Shown here in pieces: positions 7,786 to 14,326 of a stretch of DNA of 28,102 nt (position 1 is its first letter; each line of letters begins with the position of its first letter). The DNA comes from Candidatus Falkowiibacteriota bacterium (lineage in GTDB: Bacteria; Patescibacteriota; Patescibacteriia; JACRDY01), in assembly GCA_016218485.1 (NCBI GenBank), contig JACRDY010000022.1, positions 1 through 28,102 on the forward strand, written 5' to 3'. The notes below the pieces were generated by a model that saw only the letters and a list, made by a program, of their open reading frames with translations, had not been told where the DNA came from and did not search any database. The translations under genes and the position numbers were made by a program.

Positions 7786-7814
7786 ATGATATAGGAGATG
7801 GATTGATTTGTCAA
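7786..7814 (-). promoter_or_regulatory. Promoter of the 85-residue protein gene
   Basis: On the minus strand a perfect TTGACA -35 (7814-7809) is followed by a 17-base spacer and a TATCAT -10 (7791-7786). The transcript would start near 7779, giving a leader of about 33 bases with the GGAGG. Confidence 0.75.
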
Positions 7815-7827
7815 TATTCTTGGGGAA

Positions 7828-7860
7828 TAAAAAACAACCCAGTACATCATGGGGTTGTTT
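7828..7860. terminator. Hairpin terminator
   Basis: AAACAACCC (7832-7840) pairs with GGGTTGTTT (7852-7860), with A/T runs on both sides. It can end minus-strand transcripts coming from the hppA side. Confidence 0.65.
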
Positions 7861-7861
7861 C

Positions 7862-7938
7862 GTAGGGGCGACCTTTATGGTCGCCCTGTTATTTATATCT
7901 GCCCTTGGGTCAAGGGCGACCATAAAGGTCGCCCCTAC
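7862..7938. repeat. Dispersed palindromic repeat (GTAGGGGCGACC type)
   Basis: Two 24-base arms (7862-7885 and 7915-7938) are perfectly complementary, with ends GTAGGGGCGACC/GGTCGCCCCTAC. A decayed relative is at about 10225-10275. Similar GTAGGGGCGACC palindromes are widespread in bacterial genomes. Confidence 0.85.
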
Positions 7939-7959
7939 AGGAGGGTTTTTCTCGTTAGA

Positions 7960-8013
7960 TTAAATTAACAGGCTGACTAATAGTAATGCCACGACATTCA
8001 ATATTTTAATCAC
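7960..8013 (-). pseudogene. Fossil 3' end of a second hppA
   Basis: Minus-strand codons from 8010 to 7963 read IKILNVVALLLVSLLI followed by TAA. This is identical, residue for residue, to the last 16 residues of the intact hppA (8147..10168), yet nearly every synonymous position differs (for example CTC AAC GTG versus TTG AAT GTC). Homology stops abruptly upstream. It lies 134 bases beyond the live hppA stop in the same orientation. The best reading is the leftover tail of another hppA allele, lost when one copy replaced the other. Confidence 0.75.
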
Positions 8014-8146
8014 CCCACACCTTCCATTCAGCGGAGAGGTTTTGGGCAGAGGTATTTGGGAGAGCGGCTGCGCCTTACCTTTACGCGGCGATTTACTTTT
8101 AGGCGCGCCGAAGGTGCGGGGCGAGACGTGGTCTTTTTAAGCTAGT

Positions 8147-10168
8147 CTAGATGAGTAACGAAACCAGCAGTAAAGCTACCACGTTGAGAATTTTAATCAT
8201 TGGGTTAATGGCCGGGCCGGCAGTATCTTTGTACGGGTCGCCGACAGTGTCGCCGGTAACGGCTGCTTTGTGGGCCTCACTGCCCTTGCCGCCGTAGTTA
8301 CCGGCTTCAATATATTTTTTGGCATTGTCCCAGGCGCCGCCGCCGCTAGTCATGGAGATGGCCAGGAAGAGACCAGTGACAATGGAGCCGACCAGCACGC
8401 CGCCGAGCGCCACCGGGCCGAGCGCAAAGCCGATGACAATCGGCGCCAGGACCGGCAGGAGCGCCGGGACGATCATTTCTTTGAGCGCGGCTTTGGTCAC
8501 CAGGTCAACCGTATTACCATAGTCAGGTTTGCTCGTGCCCTGCATGATGCCGGGGTTAGTTTTAAATTGATTGCGCACTTCTTCGACGACTCCGGCCGCG
8601 GCTTTGCCCACCGACTGCAGGCACAGCGCGCCAAAGGCGTACGGCAAGAGGCCGCCGATGAACAGGCCGACAATCACCATCGGGTCAGACAGGAGGAAGA
8701 CGAGCTCTTTGCCCCGATCCGCGAATTCCTGGACGTAGGAGGCGAAGAGGACGAGGGCGGCCAGGCCCGCTGAACCAATGGCGTAGCCTTTGGTCACGGC
8801 CTTGGTGGTATTCCCGACACTATCCAGCGCGTCAGTGATTTGCCGGACGCTGTCTGGCAGACCAGCCATTTCCGCGATACCACCGGCGTTGTCAGTGATC
8901 GGGCCGTAGGAGTCAATCGTCACGATAATACCAGTGAGCGAGAGCATGGCCATGGCGGCGATGGCCACGCCGTAGAGTTCGGCGAAGTAGTAGGCGCCAA
9001 GGATGCCGGCGGCGATGACGAGCACCGGTAGGACGGTTGACTTCATAGACACGGCCAGACCGGCGATGACATTGGTGCCATGGCCGCTCTGTGAGGCCGC
9101 GGCAATGCTTTTGACCGGTTTATATTTCGTCGACGTATAGTATTCAGTAATGACCACGATCAGCGCGGTGACCAGGAGACCGATCAGCGAGGTGAAATAA
9201 ATTGATAGCGTCTCATACTTGCCATTATCAGCCATCAGCCAGTTGATCACAAAGTAGAAGGCAACAGCGGCGAGGACTCCCGCGGCCAGGAGACCCTGGT
9301 ACAGCGCGGCCATGATGTTCTTGCTCCCGCCCAGGCGGATGAAGAAGCTGCCGATGATGGAAGTGAGAATGGCGACGCCGCCGAGGACCAGCGGCAGGAG
9401 AATGGCATTGTCAAAACCCTTGAACGCGAGCGACCCGAGGAGCATGGCGGCGACTGAAGTCACGGCGTAGGTTTCAAAGAGATCTGCCGCCATACCGGCG
9501 CAGTCGCCGACATTGTCGCCCACATTGTCAGCGATGACCGCCGGGTTGCGCGGGTCATCCTCCGGAATGCCGGCTTCCACTTTACCGACCAGGTCGGCGC
9601 CGACATCAGCGGCTTTGGTAAAAATACCGCCGCCGAGCCGGGCAAAAACGGAAATGAGCGAGCCGCCGAAGCCGAGCCCGACGAGAATTTTGGTCGCGGC
9701 GGCAGTTTCAATACCGCTGACGGTTAAGAAATAGTAGTAGCCCGCCACACCCAAGAGACCGAGACCGACCACCAGGAGCCCGGTGACCGAGCCGCCTTTG
9801 ACGGCGATGGACAGCGCCTGGGCCAGACCCTGTTTAGCCGCCTCGGCGGTGCGGGAGTTAGCGCGGACCGAGACATTCATGCCGACATAGCCGGCCGCGG
9901 CAGACAAGAGCGCGCCGACCAAAAAGCCAAAGGCAATATACCAGCCGAGGGTGAAGCCCAGAATCAGGAATAATACCGCGGCAATTACCGCCACGGTCTT
10001 GTACTGCCGGTTCAGATACGCGCGCGCGCCAGCCTGAATGGCCGCGGCGATGTCTTTCATTTTAGTGTCGCCAGCCGGCTGCTTGAGAATCCAGGAAATT
10101 AAAATAATGCCATAGACAATGGCGGCAGCGGCGCAGGCCAGCGCGAAGAGTATCAGTCCGTTGGACAT
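8147..10168 (-). CDS. hppA: Proton-translocating membrane pyrophosphatase
   Basis: A 673-residue integral membrane enzyme that couples pyrophosphate hydrolysis to proton pumping. The catalytic signature is intact: GADLVGKVEAGIPEDDPR, then PAVIADNVGDNVGDCAGMAA and DLFETYAV. Later motifs are DSYGPITDNAGGIAEMAGL and the C-terminal GDTVGDPYKDTAGPAINP. About 15-16 membrane segments are visible, and length is normal. The determinant GNTTKAVTKGYAIGSA carries Lys and Thr where potassium-dependent enzymes have Ala and Gly, so this should be the potassium-independent proton pump. It is transcribed alone from 10333-10361. A fossil tail of a second hppA lies downstream. Confidence 0.97.
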   Translation of the reverse strand: MSNGLILFALACAAAAIVYGIILISWILKQPAGDTKMKDIAAAIQAGARAYLNRQYKTVAVIAAVLFLILGFTLGWYIAFGFLVGALLSAAAGYVGMNVSVRANSRTAEAAKQGLAQALSIAVKGGSVTGLLVVGLGLLGVAGYYYFLTVSGIETAAATKILVGLGFGGSLISVFARLGGGIFTKAADVGADLVGKVEAGIPEDDPRNPAVIADNVGDNVGDCAGMAADLFETYAVTSVAAMLLGSLAFKGFDNAILLPLVLGGVAILTSIIGSFFIRLGGSKNIMAALYQGLLAAGVLAAVAFYFVINWLMADNGKYETLSIYFTSLIGLLVTALIVVITEYYTSTKYKPVKSIAAASQSGHGTNVIAGLAVSMKSTVLPVLVIAAGILGAYYFAELYGVAIAAMAMLSLTGIIVTIDSYGPITDNAGGIAEMAGLPDSVRQITDALDSVGNTTKAVTKGYAIGSAGLAALVLFASYVQEFADRGKELVFLLSDPMVIVGLFIGGLLPYAFGALCLQSVGKAAAGVVEEVRNQFKTNPGIMQGTSKPDYGNTVDLVTKAALKEMIVPALLPVLAPIVIGFALGPVALGGVLVGSIVTGLFLAISMTSGGGAWDNAKKYIEAGNYGGKGSEAHKAAVTGDTVGDPYKDTAGPAINPMIKILNVVALLLVSLLI

Positions 10169-10222
10169 AGGTTAGATTTAAGATTTAAGAAGTAAGATTT
10201 AAGATTAGAAATTGCCATGCAT

Positions 10223-10280
10223 CGTAGGGGCGACCCTTGCCTGCCCGCCTCGGGAGGGCGGTCGCCCTTTGGGGGCACTG
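10223..10280. repeat. Degenerate palindrome in the hppA leader
   Basis: GTAGGGGCGACCC followed by GCCTGCCCGCCTC and GGGCGGTCGCCC is a decayed relative of the 7862-7938 palindrome, with another insert at its centre. It would be transcribed as part of the hppA leader. The short 'aagatttaag' repeat arm at 10176-10205 lies between it and the gene. Confidence 0.6.
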
Positions 10281-10332
10281 CCCTATCCGTACGATAGAGG
10301 CACTGCCTTGTTCGTACCAATTTAGTGTTTGT

Positions 10333-10361
10333 ATAGTAGGGTTTTGCGGGGATTTTGTCAA
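10333..10361 (-). promoter_or_regulatory. hppA promoter
   Basis: On the minus strand a perfect TTGACA -35 (10361-10356) is followed by a 17-base spacer and a TACTAT -10 (10338-10333). It is the only good promoter in the 325-base gap between hppA and the reverse transcriptase gene, and predicts a leader of about 160 bases. Confidence 0.75.
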
Positions 10362-10367
10362 TAAATT

Positions 10368-10462
10368 CAGCACCTTCCAGAATACCCCGTCAGCGTGCTC
10401 GGGGGGTTGAATGGCTAAGAGAGTATGCCTGTGGGGTGTACTACCCTGACAGGAAGGTGCTG
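10368..10462. repeat. Structured repeat, copy A (GTGTACTACC element)
   Basis: CAGCACCTTCC (10368-10378) and GGAAGGTGCTG (10452-10462) are perfect 11-base arms. Between them lie a CCCC..GGGG hairpin and GGGTgtactACCC. The right-hand 57 bases closely match 25726-25784. In both copies one plus-strand frame reads W-L-R-E-Y-(A/S)-C-G-V-Y-Y-(P/L)-D-R-K-V-L-D. Both copies lie immediately upstream of the -35 of a minus-strand gene (hppA here, rpsO there). Its function is unknown. Confidence 0.65.
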
Positions 10463-10471
10463 GATAAAAAG

Positions 10472-10496
10472 AAAAAAGACCCCGAGGGTCTTTTAA
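10472..10496 (-). terminator. Reverse transcriptase gene terminator
   Basis: AAAGACCC, a three-base loop and GGGTCTTT, flanked by A/T runs. The stop codon of the reverse transcriptase (10495-10493) lies at the foot of the stem. It is symmetric enough to work in both directions. Confidence 0.8.
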
Positions 10497-11746
10497 TAGG
10501 CATTAATGTGACGAACCCGGGTGTGACTGGGTCCGGAGTAGCGGATGTCCTCTACCCGTTGGCAGAGCGCTGCCGCGGCAGTGAGGAGTGGCGCGGGCAG
10601 GGTCTCGCGCACCGCGAATTGCAGGAGACCATTGAGCTGGAGGTACACCGGATCAACTTCAGTCTCAAAGTCGCGGTGGTGGTCCAGCAGCCAGCTCACG
10701 TGGTGGGTCAAGAGGCGCAGTCGCTGTTTGTAGCGCCGGCTGTTGCAGAGCCGGCCGTCAATGATCTGCAGGCCGAGCGCCTTGAAAGCGTGGCCCTGTT
10801 TGGGGTGCCAGAGGTAGGTCTTGTGGAGCTGATATTCCAAGCGGTCGGATATGGTGTTGGACGGGTTGACGTGAATCCAGCATTTGCGTAGCCAGCTCCA
10901 GTGGTGCCGGTAGACTTTGCGCGGCAGCTCCGGCAGTTCGTAGCCATCAGTACAGCGGCGGTAAATGGCCGAGATGAGCGTCGCATGCCAGGAGATTACG
11001 GCAGCGTCATCACCCGGCGCTGTTTGCCAGAGAGGCTGTGGTTCAGGCCACGCCGAACCTCTGTATCGTTTTTTTTCGTCCGGACGATACTGCCGAGCAC
11101 TGAATGATCTCGCGCTGAAAAAGAGGTTGTCAGCGTACCGCGTGTAGCTGCCGTCGACGTTCGCCGCCAGCTGGTGGAGTTTGACATCCAGCGGCCGGCA
11201 GCAGAGGTCAAACAGCCGTGGTGAGCTCGGCGCTCCCTGTGGCAGCGCCGCCCGCCATTGGCTGTTGATCGGCCAGGTGCAGAGGCGGGTCAGGAGGTAG
11301 GCGGTATTTTTTCTGTAACCCAAGCGGCGGAAGACGTTGTAGACCGCCATGTCGTGGGTGTTGGGAAAGGCATCACGGATGTCAGCGGTGAAGATGGGGT
11401 AGCCCCGCTCCAAATGCGGCTGCAGCGCTTGCGCGACTGATCCTCCGCCAAAGCCGTAGACATAGGGCAGTCGCGGCTCGGCCGCCAGGACGATTTGGTC
11501 TATTTTTGTTTGGATGCGCTTCAGGTCTCCATTGGGGACACAGAGCGTTCTCGTGCCGCCGGATTTTTTTTGTTTCCGTTTCCGGTAGTAGAGGCCCGGG
11601 TCCCGCTCAATTGCCAGCCAGAGTATGCTGGCAAACATATCCCAGGGAATGTCGTCCTCCTCCAATGCCAATTGCCAGTGCAGCCAGTGCGCGGCTGCTT
11701 TCCCCCAGGGGTTGCCCAGAGGGTTATAGATGGGCTGGTGAGCCAT
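10493..11746 (-). CDS. Retron/group II-like reverse transcriptase with YADN active site
   Basis: A 417-residue RNA-directed DNA polymerase (RVT_1 fold). In order: fingers K61-S-G-G-T-R-T-L-C-V-P with LKRIQ; motif A FTADIRDAFPN (119-129) with catalytic D122; LPQGAPSSPRL (168-178), the QG-x-x-x-SP form of retrons and group II introns rather than the SQ form of diversity-generating elements; YTRYADNLFFS (201-211), where the usual YADD is YADN; a region like the retron VTG motif (KALGLQIIDGRL, 322-333); and a thumb LNGLLQFAVRE. The stretch between YADN and GLQ, about 120 residues, seems long for a retron enzyme. No maturase, endonuclease or integrase domain follows. The start is fixed by GGAGG six bases upstream. 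No effector gene is adjacent. Confidence 0.85.
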   Translation of the reverse strand: MAHQPIYNPLGNPWGKAAAHWLHWQLALEEDDIPWDMFASILWLAIERDPGLYYRKRKQKKSGGTRTLCVPNGDLKRIQTKIDQIVLAAEPRLPYVYGFGGGSVAQALQPHLERGYPIFTADIRDAFPNTHDMAVYNVFRRLGYRKNTAYLLTRLCTWPINSQWRAALPQGAPSSPRLFDLCCRPLDVKLHQLAANVDGSYTRYADNLFFSARSFSARQYRPDEKKRYRGSAWPEPQPLWQTAPGDDAAVISWHATLISAIYRRCTDGYELPELPRKVYRHHWSWLRKCWIHVNPSNTISDRLEYQLHKTYLWHPKQGHAFKALGLQIIDGRLCNSRRYKQRLRLLTHHVSWLLDHHRDFETEVDPVYLQLNGLLQFAVRETLPAPLLTAAAALCQRVEDIRYSGPSHTRVRHINAY

Positions 11747-11752
11747 CTCTGT

Positions 11753-12123
11753 CCTCCGGAGTTGGGGGTTGCATTGTCAAAGAGAGAAGGAGGGCGTGGC
11801 TCCCTCCTTGTGCTGGTGGTTCTCCTGCTTCGAGGCGCCCCGCGGCGTTGCTGCCCGGGCGTCCGTTAGAAGTAGAGCCGCAAAGAATTCTCGCAGCTGC
11901 TTCCTCTTCATTGGCGGGTGTTGAGGTTAATAATGAGCCTGAGCCTCGTGTGTTTACCGTGTGATTGTGCACTCCGAGTGCAATGTTCCGGTTGGTTATC
12001 GGGTTGTTGGTTTAACTCGGAGGATCAGCGTGCTGTCGCTCAGGGCGCAGCGTTTTTGCCGTATTCCTACGGCCGGCTCAATCCCTTGCCAATGAGGGCG
12101 GGAAGCTGTCATGAACCACAGCT
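11753..12123 (-). ncRNA. Structured leader of the reverse transcriptase; retron ncRNA candidate
   Basis: About 370 GC-rich bases upstream of the reverse transcriptase hold no gene I believe. Hairpins: GCCGTAggaaTACGGC (about 12073-12058), TGCACTCGGAGTGCA (11982-11968) and AAGGAGGG-loop-CCCTCCTT (11809-11787). On the minus strand CCTCCGAGTT (12023-12014) can pair with AACTCcGGAGG (11763-11753) across about 250 bases with one bulge, closing a domain as retron a1/a2 arms do. That 3' arm contains the ribosome binding site. The same upstream arm could instead pair with ACTCGGAG near 11973, so two states are possible. The retron reading is inference. Confidence 0.4.
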
Positions 12124-12129
12124 GTTGGT

Positions 12130-12158
12130 AGCTTAGGGGTAAAGTGGCGGTTCGTCAA
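12130..12158 (-). promoter_or_regulatory. Possible promoter of the reverse transcriptase leader
   Basis: On the minus strand TTGACG (12158-12153), a 17-base spacer and TAAGCT (12135-12130). The -35 is good and the -10 weak. The transcript would start near 12123, covering the structured leader. Confidence 0.4.
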
Positions 12159-12197
12159 CAGTAGCCGGTTACGGCGATGGGAGCGTTGTAATACAAA

Positions 12198-12299
12198 AAA
12201 AGATTTCAGATCGTAGATTTCAGATTGCAGATTGAGTCGGCACTGAACGTTGCTACCATAACCAATCTGCAATCTGAAATTTGCAATCTCAAATCTTCA
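12198..12299. repeat. AT-rich inverted repeat upstream of the M23 gene
   Basis: Left arm units AGATTTCAGATTGCAGATT (about 12218-12236) pair with AATCTGCAATCTGAAAT (about 12264-12280), with further 'aaatctt' units outside. The separate right-flank units reach almost to the -35 of the M23 gene promoter. Confidence 0.8.
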
Positions 12300-12314
12300 T
12301 TCAAATCTTCATTA

Positions 12315-12343
12315 TTGACCCTTGACCATCATTTTGGTATGCT
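12315..12343 (+). promoter_or_regulatory. Promoter of the LysM/M23 peptidase gene
   Basis: TTGACC (12315-12320), a 17-base spacer and TATGCT (12338-12343). The expected start point is near 12350, so any translation start at 12322 would be upstream of the transcript. This decides the start of the peptidase gene. Confidence 0.65.
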
Positions 12344-12405
12344 ACGAACTGTTTTTACCAAATTTTTTGCCATTGGCTAAATTTAGGTATAAGGAGAATC
12401 ATCAT

Positions 12406-13749
12406 ATTTCTTATTGGGCGAAAAAAATCGGTATCACCGTCGCCGCCATTGGCTTACGTTCATTGGTGTTTTTAAAATCCGCTGTCGCTCATCTGTATGA
12501 TCGGTGGCTCAAGCGCGCGATGAATACATTTGGCGGCGGGATGATTGATTACGCGCTGCTGCCGGTCTACAAGACGTACCTCTTTGCCAAGTGGCAGCTG
12601 GGGAAGATTTACACGCCGTCGGGCAACTGGTTTTGGGATATTGTCACGCACCGCTACATTATTCATGGTATTATTATTTTTCTCGGCATTATCGTCACGA
12701 CTAATAATCTGCAGGCGCGCGCCGCCGGGTTTCACGATGAAAATTTCGGCAAACAGAGCATTCTCTACGCGCTGGTTGGCGAAGACAATCTGGAAGTGGT
12801 GGAAGAAACTGCTGATATTGTCTTACCCAACCAGCCGATCAGCTACCTCGGGCCGCAGACCGGCGTGCGTTCTACGCCCTCATTTTTTGAAACCAATGCC
12901 GGGGAGAGCGCCTCGGCGGTAACGCAGGGCGGCGCGGCCATCGTCAAGCCGGAGCTGTCAGCCATGGACGAGCCGGCTTCCCAAGTCCGCTCTCATGAGC
13001 AGGCCTACACGGTGCAGGAGGGTGATACTATTTCTTCCATCGCCGCCAAGTTTGGCGTGTCCATCTACACCATTCTCTGGGAAAATAATTTGACCGAGCG
13101 CAGCTACATTCGTCCGGGTGACAGCCTGGTCATCCTCCCCACCACTGGCGTGACGCACAAAGTGGCGCGCGGTGAAAATCTTGACACCATTGCCAAGAAG
13201 TATGGCGTGGACAAAGATCGGGTCGTGGAGTACAACGAGCTGATTGATGAGGATGCCATCCGGATTGGGGATGAAATTTTTATCCCCGGCGGGAGCAAGC
13301 TGCCGAGCTATGTGCCGCCGGCTGTGGCCAAGACGATACGGAGCTATGTCGGCGCGCCGCCGGCTTCAGCCGCGCCGAGCGGCACCCGTTTGCAGTGGCC
13401 GACCACCACTACCAAGATTACCCAGTACTTCAGCTGGCGGCATACCGGCGTGGATATTGCTTCACGTCAGTCACCGCCCATCTTCGCGGCCGAGGGCGGT
13501 ACGGTGGTGCGCGCGCAGACCAGCGGTTGGAATGGCGGCTATGGTCATAATATTATCATTGATCGTGGTAATGGCTTGCAGACACTCTATGGCCACATGG
13601 CTACGCTCTTTGTCACTGTCGGGGACACGGTGACGCGGGGACAGACCATCGGTATCATGGGCAACACCGGACGCTCCACCGGGCCGCACGTGCACTTTGA
13701 GGTGCGGATCAATGGTGTGCGGGTCAATCCGCTGAGCTACACTAAGTAA
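12406..13749 (+). CDS. LysM-M23 peptidoglycan endopeptidase, probable ATT start
   Basis: A 447-residue envelope protein with a membrane anchor. In this numbering: a hydrophobic segment near 85-103 (HGIIIFLGIIVTTNNL), a linker, two LysM peptidoglycan-binding domains (about 200-247 and 250-298, each with a V-x-x-G-(D/E) start), and a C-terminal M23 zinc peptidase. Metal ligands are visible: H346-TGV-D350 and H428-V-H430, plus YGHM. It should cleave cell-wall cross-links, or bind the wall if inactive. An AAGGAG (12391-12396) precedes no ATG, GTG or TTG at the right distance; the in-frame ATT at 12406 fits. The alternative TTG at 12322 lies inside the promoter. Function is firm; the start is inference. 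Confidence 0.9.
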   Translation: MSYWAKKIGITVAAIGLRSLVFLKSAVAHLYDRWLKRAMNTFGGGMIDYALLPVYKTYLFAKWQLGKIYTPSGNWFWDIVTHRYIIHGIIIFLGIIVTTNNLQARAAGFHDENFGKQSILYALVGEDNLEVVEETADIVLPNQPISYLGPQTGVRSTPSFFETNAGESASAVTQGGAAIVKPELSAMDEPASQVRSHEQAYTVQEGDTISSIAAKFGVSIYTILWENNLTERSYIRPGDSLVILPTTGVTHKVARGENLDTIAKKYGVDKDRVVEYNELIDEDAIRIGDEIFIPGGSKLPSYVPPAVAKTIRSYVGAPPASAAPSGTRLQWPTTTTKITQYFSWRHTGVDIASRQSPPIFAAEGGTVVRAQTSGWNGGYGHNIIIDRGNGLQTLYGHMATLFVTVGDTVTRGQTIGIMGNTGRSTGPHVHFEVRINGVRVNPLSYTK

Positions 13750-13813
13750 TTACGAATTACTAATTAATAATTATTAGACCTTGCTGTGTAGAGGTTCTGG
13801 GGAGATTTTCGGT

Positions 13814-13854
13814 AAGTTCAAAGTTCAAAACTCAAAGTTCAAATCAAGTTCAAA
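13814..13854 (+). repeat. Left arm of a 41-bp inverted repeat around the S23 gene
   Basis: A 41-base run of AAGTTCAAA/AAACTCAAAG units that is perfectly complementary to 14232-14272. It lies just beyond the stop codon of the S23 gene. Extra 'caagttcaaag' units continue to about 13868. Confidence 0.9.
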
Positions 13855-13863
13855 GTTCCAAGT

Positions 13864-14295
13864 TCAAGATTGGGAGCGTTTGTGTCCTGATATAATAGTA
13901 GAGAAAATTAAGACGAGTTCATGGGCTTCTTGCCAGAGGATTCGGCATGATTGTTTGTATTCTGGCTGAGCGGTGGCGATCATTCTGAGCCAATGCATTG
14001 ATTCTTTTGCTTCTTTTTTGCAGAGGGCTATTTTATACTTAAAGTCTTTTTTTGATTCCGTTGCATCAGCCTCCATATAATTTGCCCCGATACTGGTGGC
14101 TGAACGAATCAATTGTTGTTTGAGGCTACGATGTATGGGGTTATCGGGTACTATTTTTATAAATACAATAATATCCTCACCAAATTTTGCCGTACGATTT
14201 TCCAAGTCATACGGTTTTTTGTCATTTGGTATTTGAACTTGATTTGAACTTTGAGTTTTGAACTTTGAACTTATTACCGTTTTTTCTTTAGCCAT
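13864..14295 (-). CDS. Four-helix-bundle protein (S23/IVS family)
   Basis: A 143-residue protein of the family first found as ORFs in 23S rRNA intervening sequences (TIGR02436 type). The core is clear: YDLENRTAKFGEDIIVFIK, NPIHRSLKQQLIRSATSIG, ANYMEADATESKKDFKYKI, CKKEAKESMHWLRM and LWQEAHELVLIFSTII. Molecular function is unproven; an RNA-associated role is assumed from the rRNA context. The first 30 residues are unusual: about residues 8-21 (ISSKFKTQSSNQVQ) are encoded by one arm of the 41-bp repeat. A TATAAT ends five bases before the ATG, so the message is probably leaderless. Confidence 0.9.
   Translation of the reverse strand: MAKEKTVISSKFKTQSSNQVQIPNDKKPYDLENRTAKFGEDIIVFIKIVPDNPIHRSLKQQLIRSATSIGANYMEADATESKKDFKYKIALCKKEAKESMHWLRMIATAQPEYKQSCRILWQEAHELVLIFSTIISGHKRSQS
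14232..14272 (-). repeat. Right arm of the 41-bp inverted repeat, inside the S23 gene
   Basis: The perfect complement of 13814-13854, located within the 5' end of the S23 coding sequence and translated in frame. The arms are 377 bases apart and enclose the conserved core of the gene. Confidence 0.9.
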
Positions 14296-14326
14296 ATTTT
14301 ATTATAGTCTTTCTAGTCATTATTAA

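Noticed and set aside
10355..10891. A 178-codon plus-strand frame covering repeat copy A
   Set aside because: Most of it is antisense to the reverse transcriptase gene. Only the short repeat-encoded part is worth attention, and that is reported as a repeat.
10493..11746. Diversity-generating retroelement
   Set aside because: The enzyme has the QG-x-x-x-SP motif, not SQ, and I see no template/variable repeat pair or target gene nearby.
11724..11972. An 82-codon minus-strand frame just upstream of and overlapping the reverse transcriptase start
   Set aside because: Its GTG start lies inside a perfect hairpin with no separate ribosome site, and the product is low-complexity Ser/Gly/Pro/Ala. 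Possible, but weaker than the RNA explanation.
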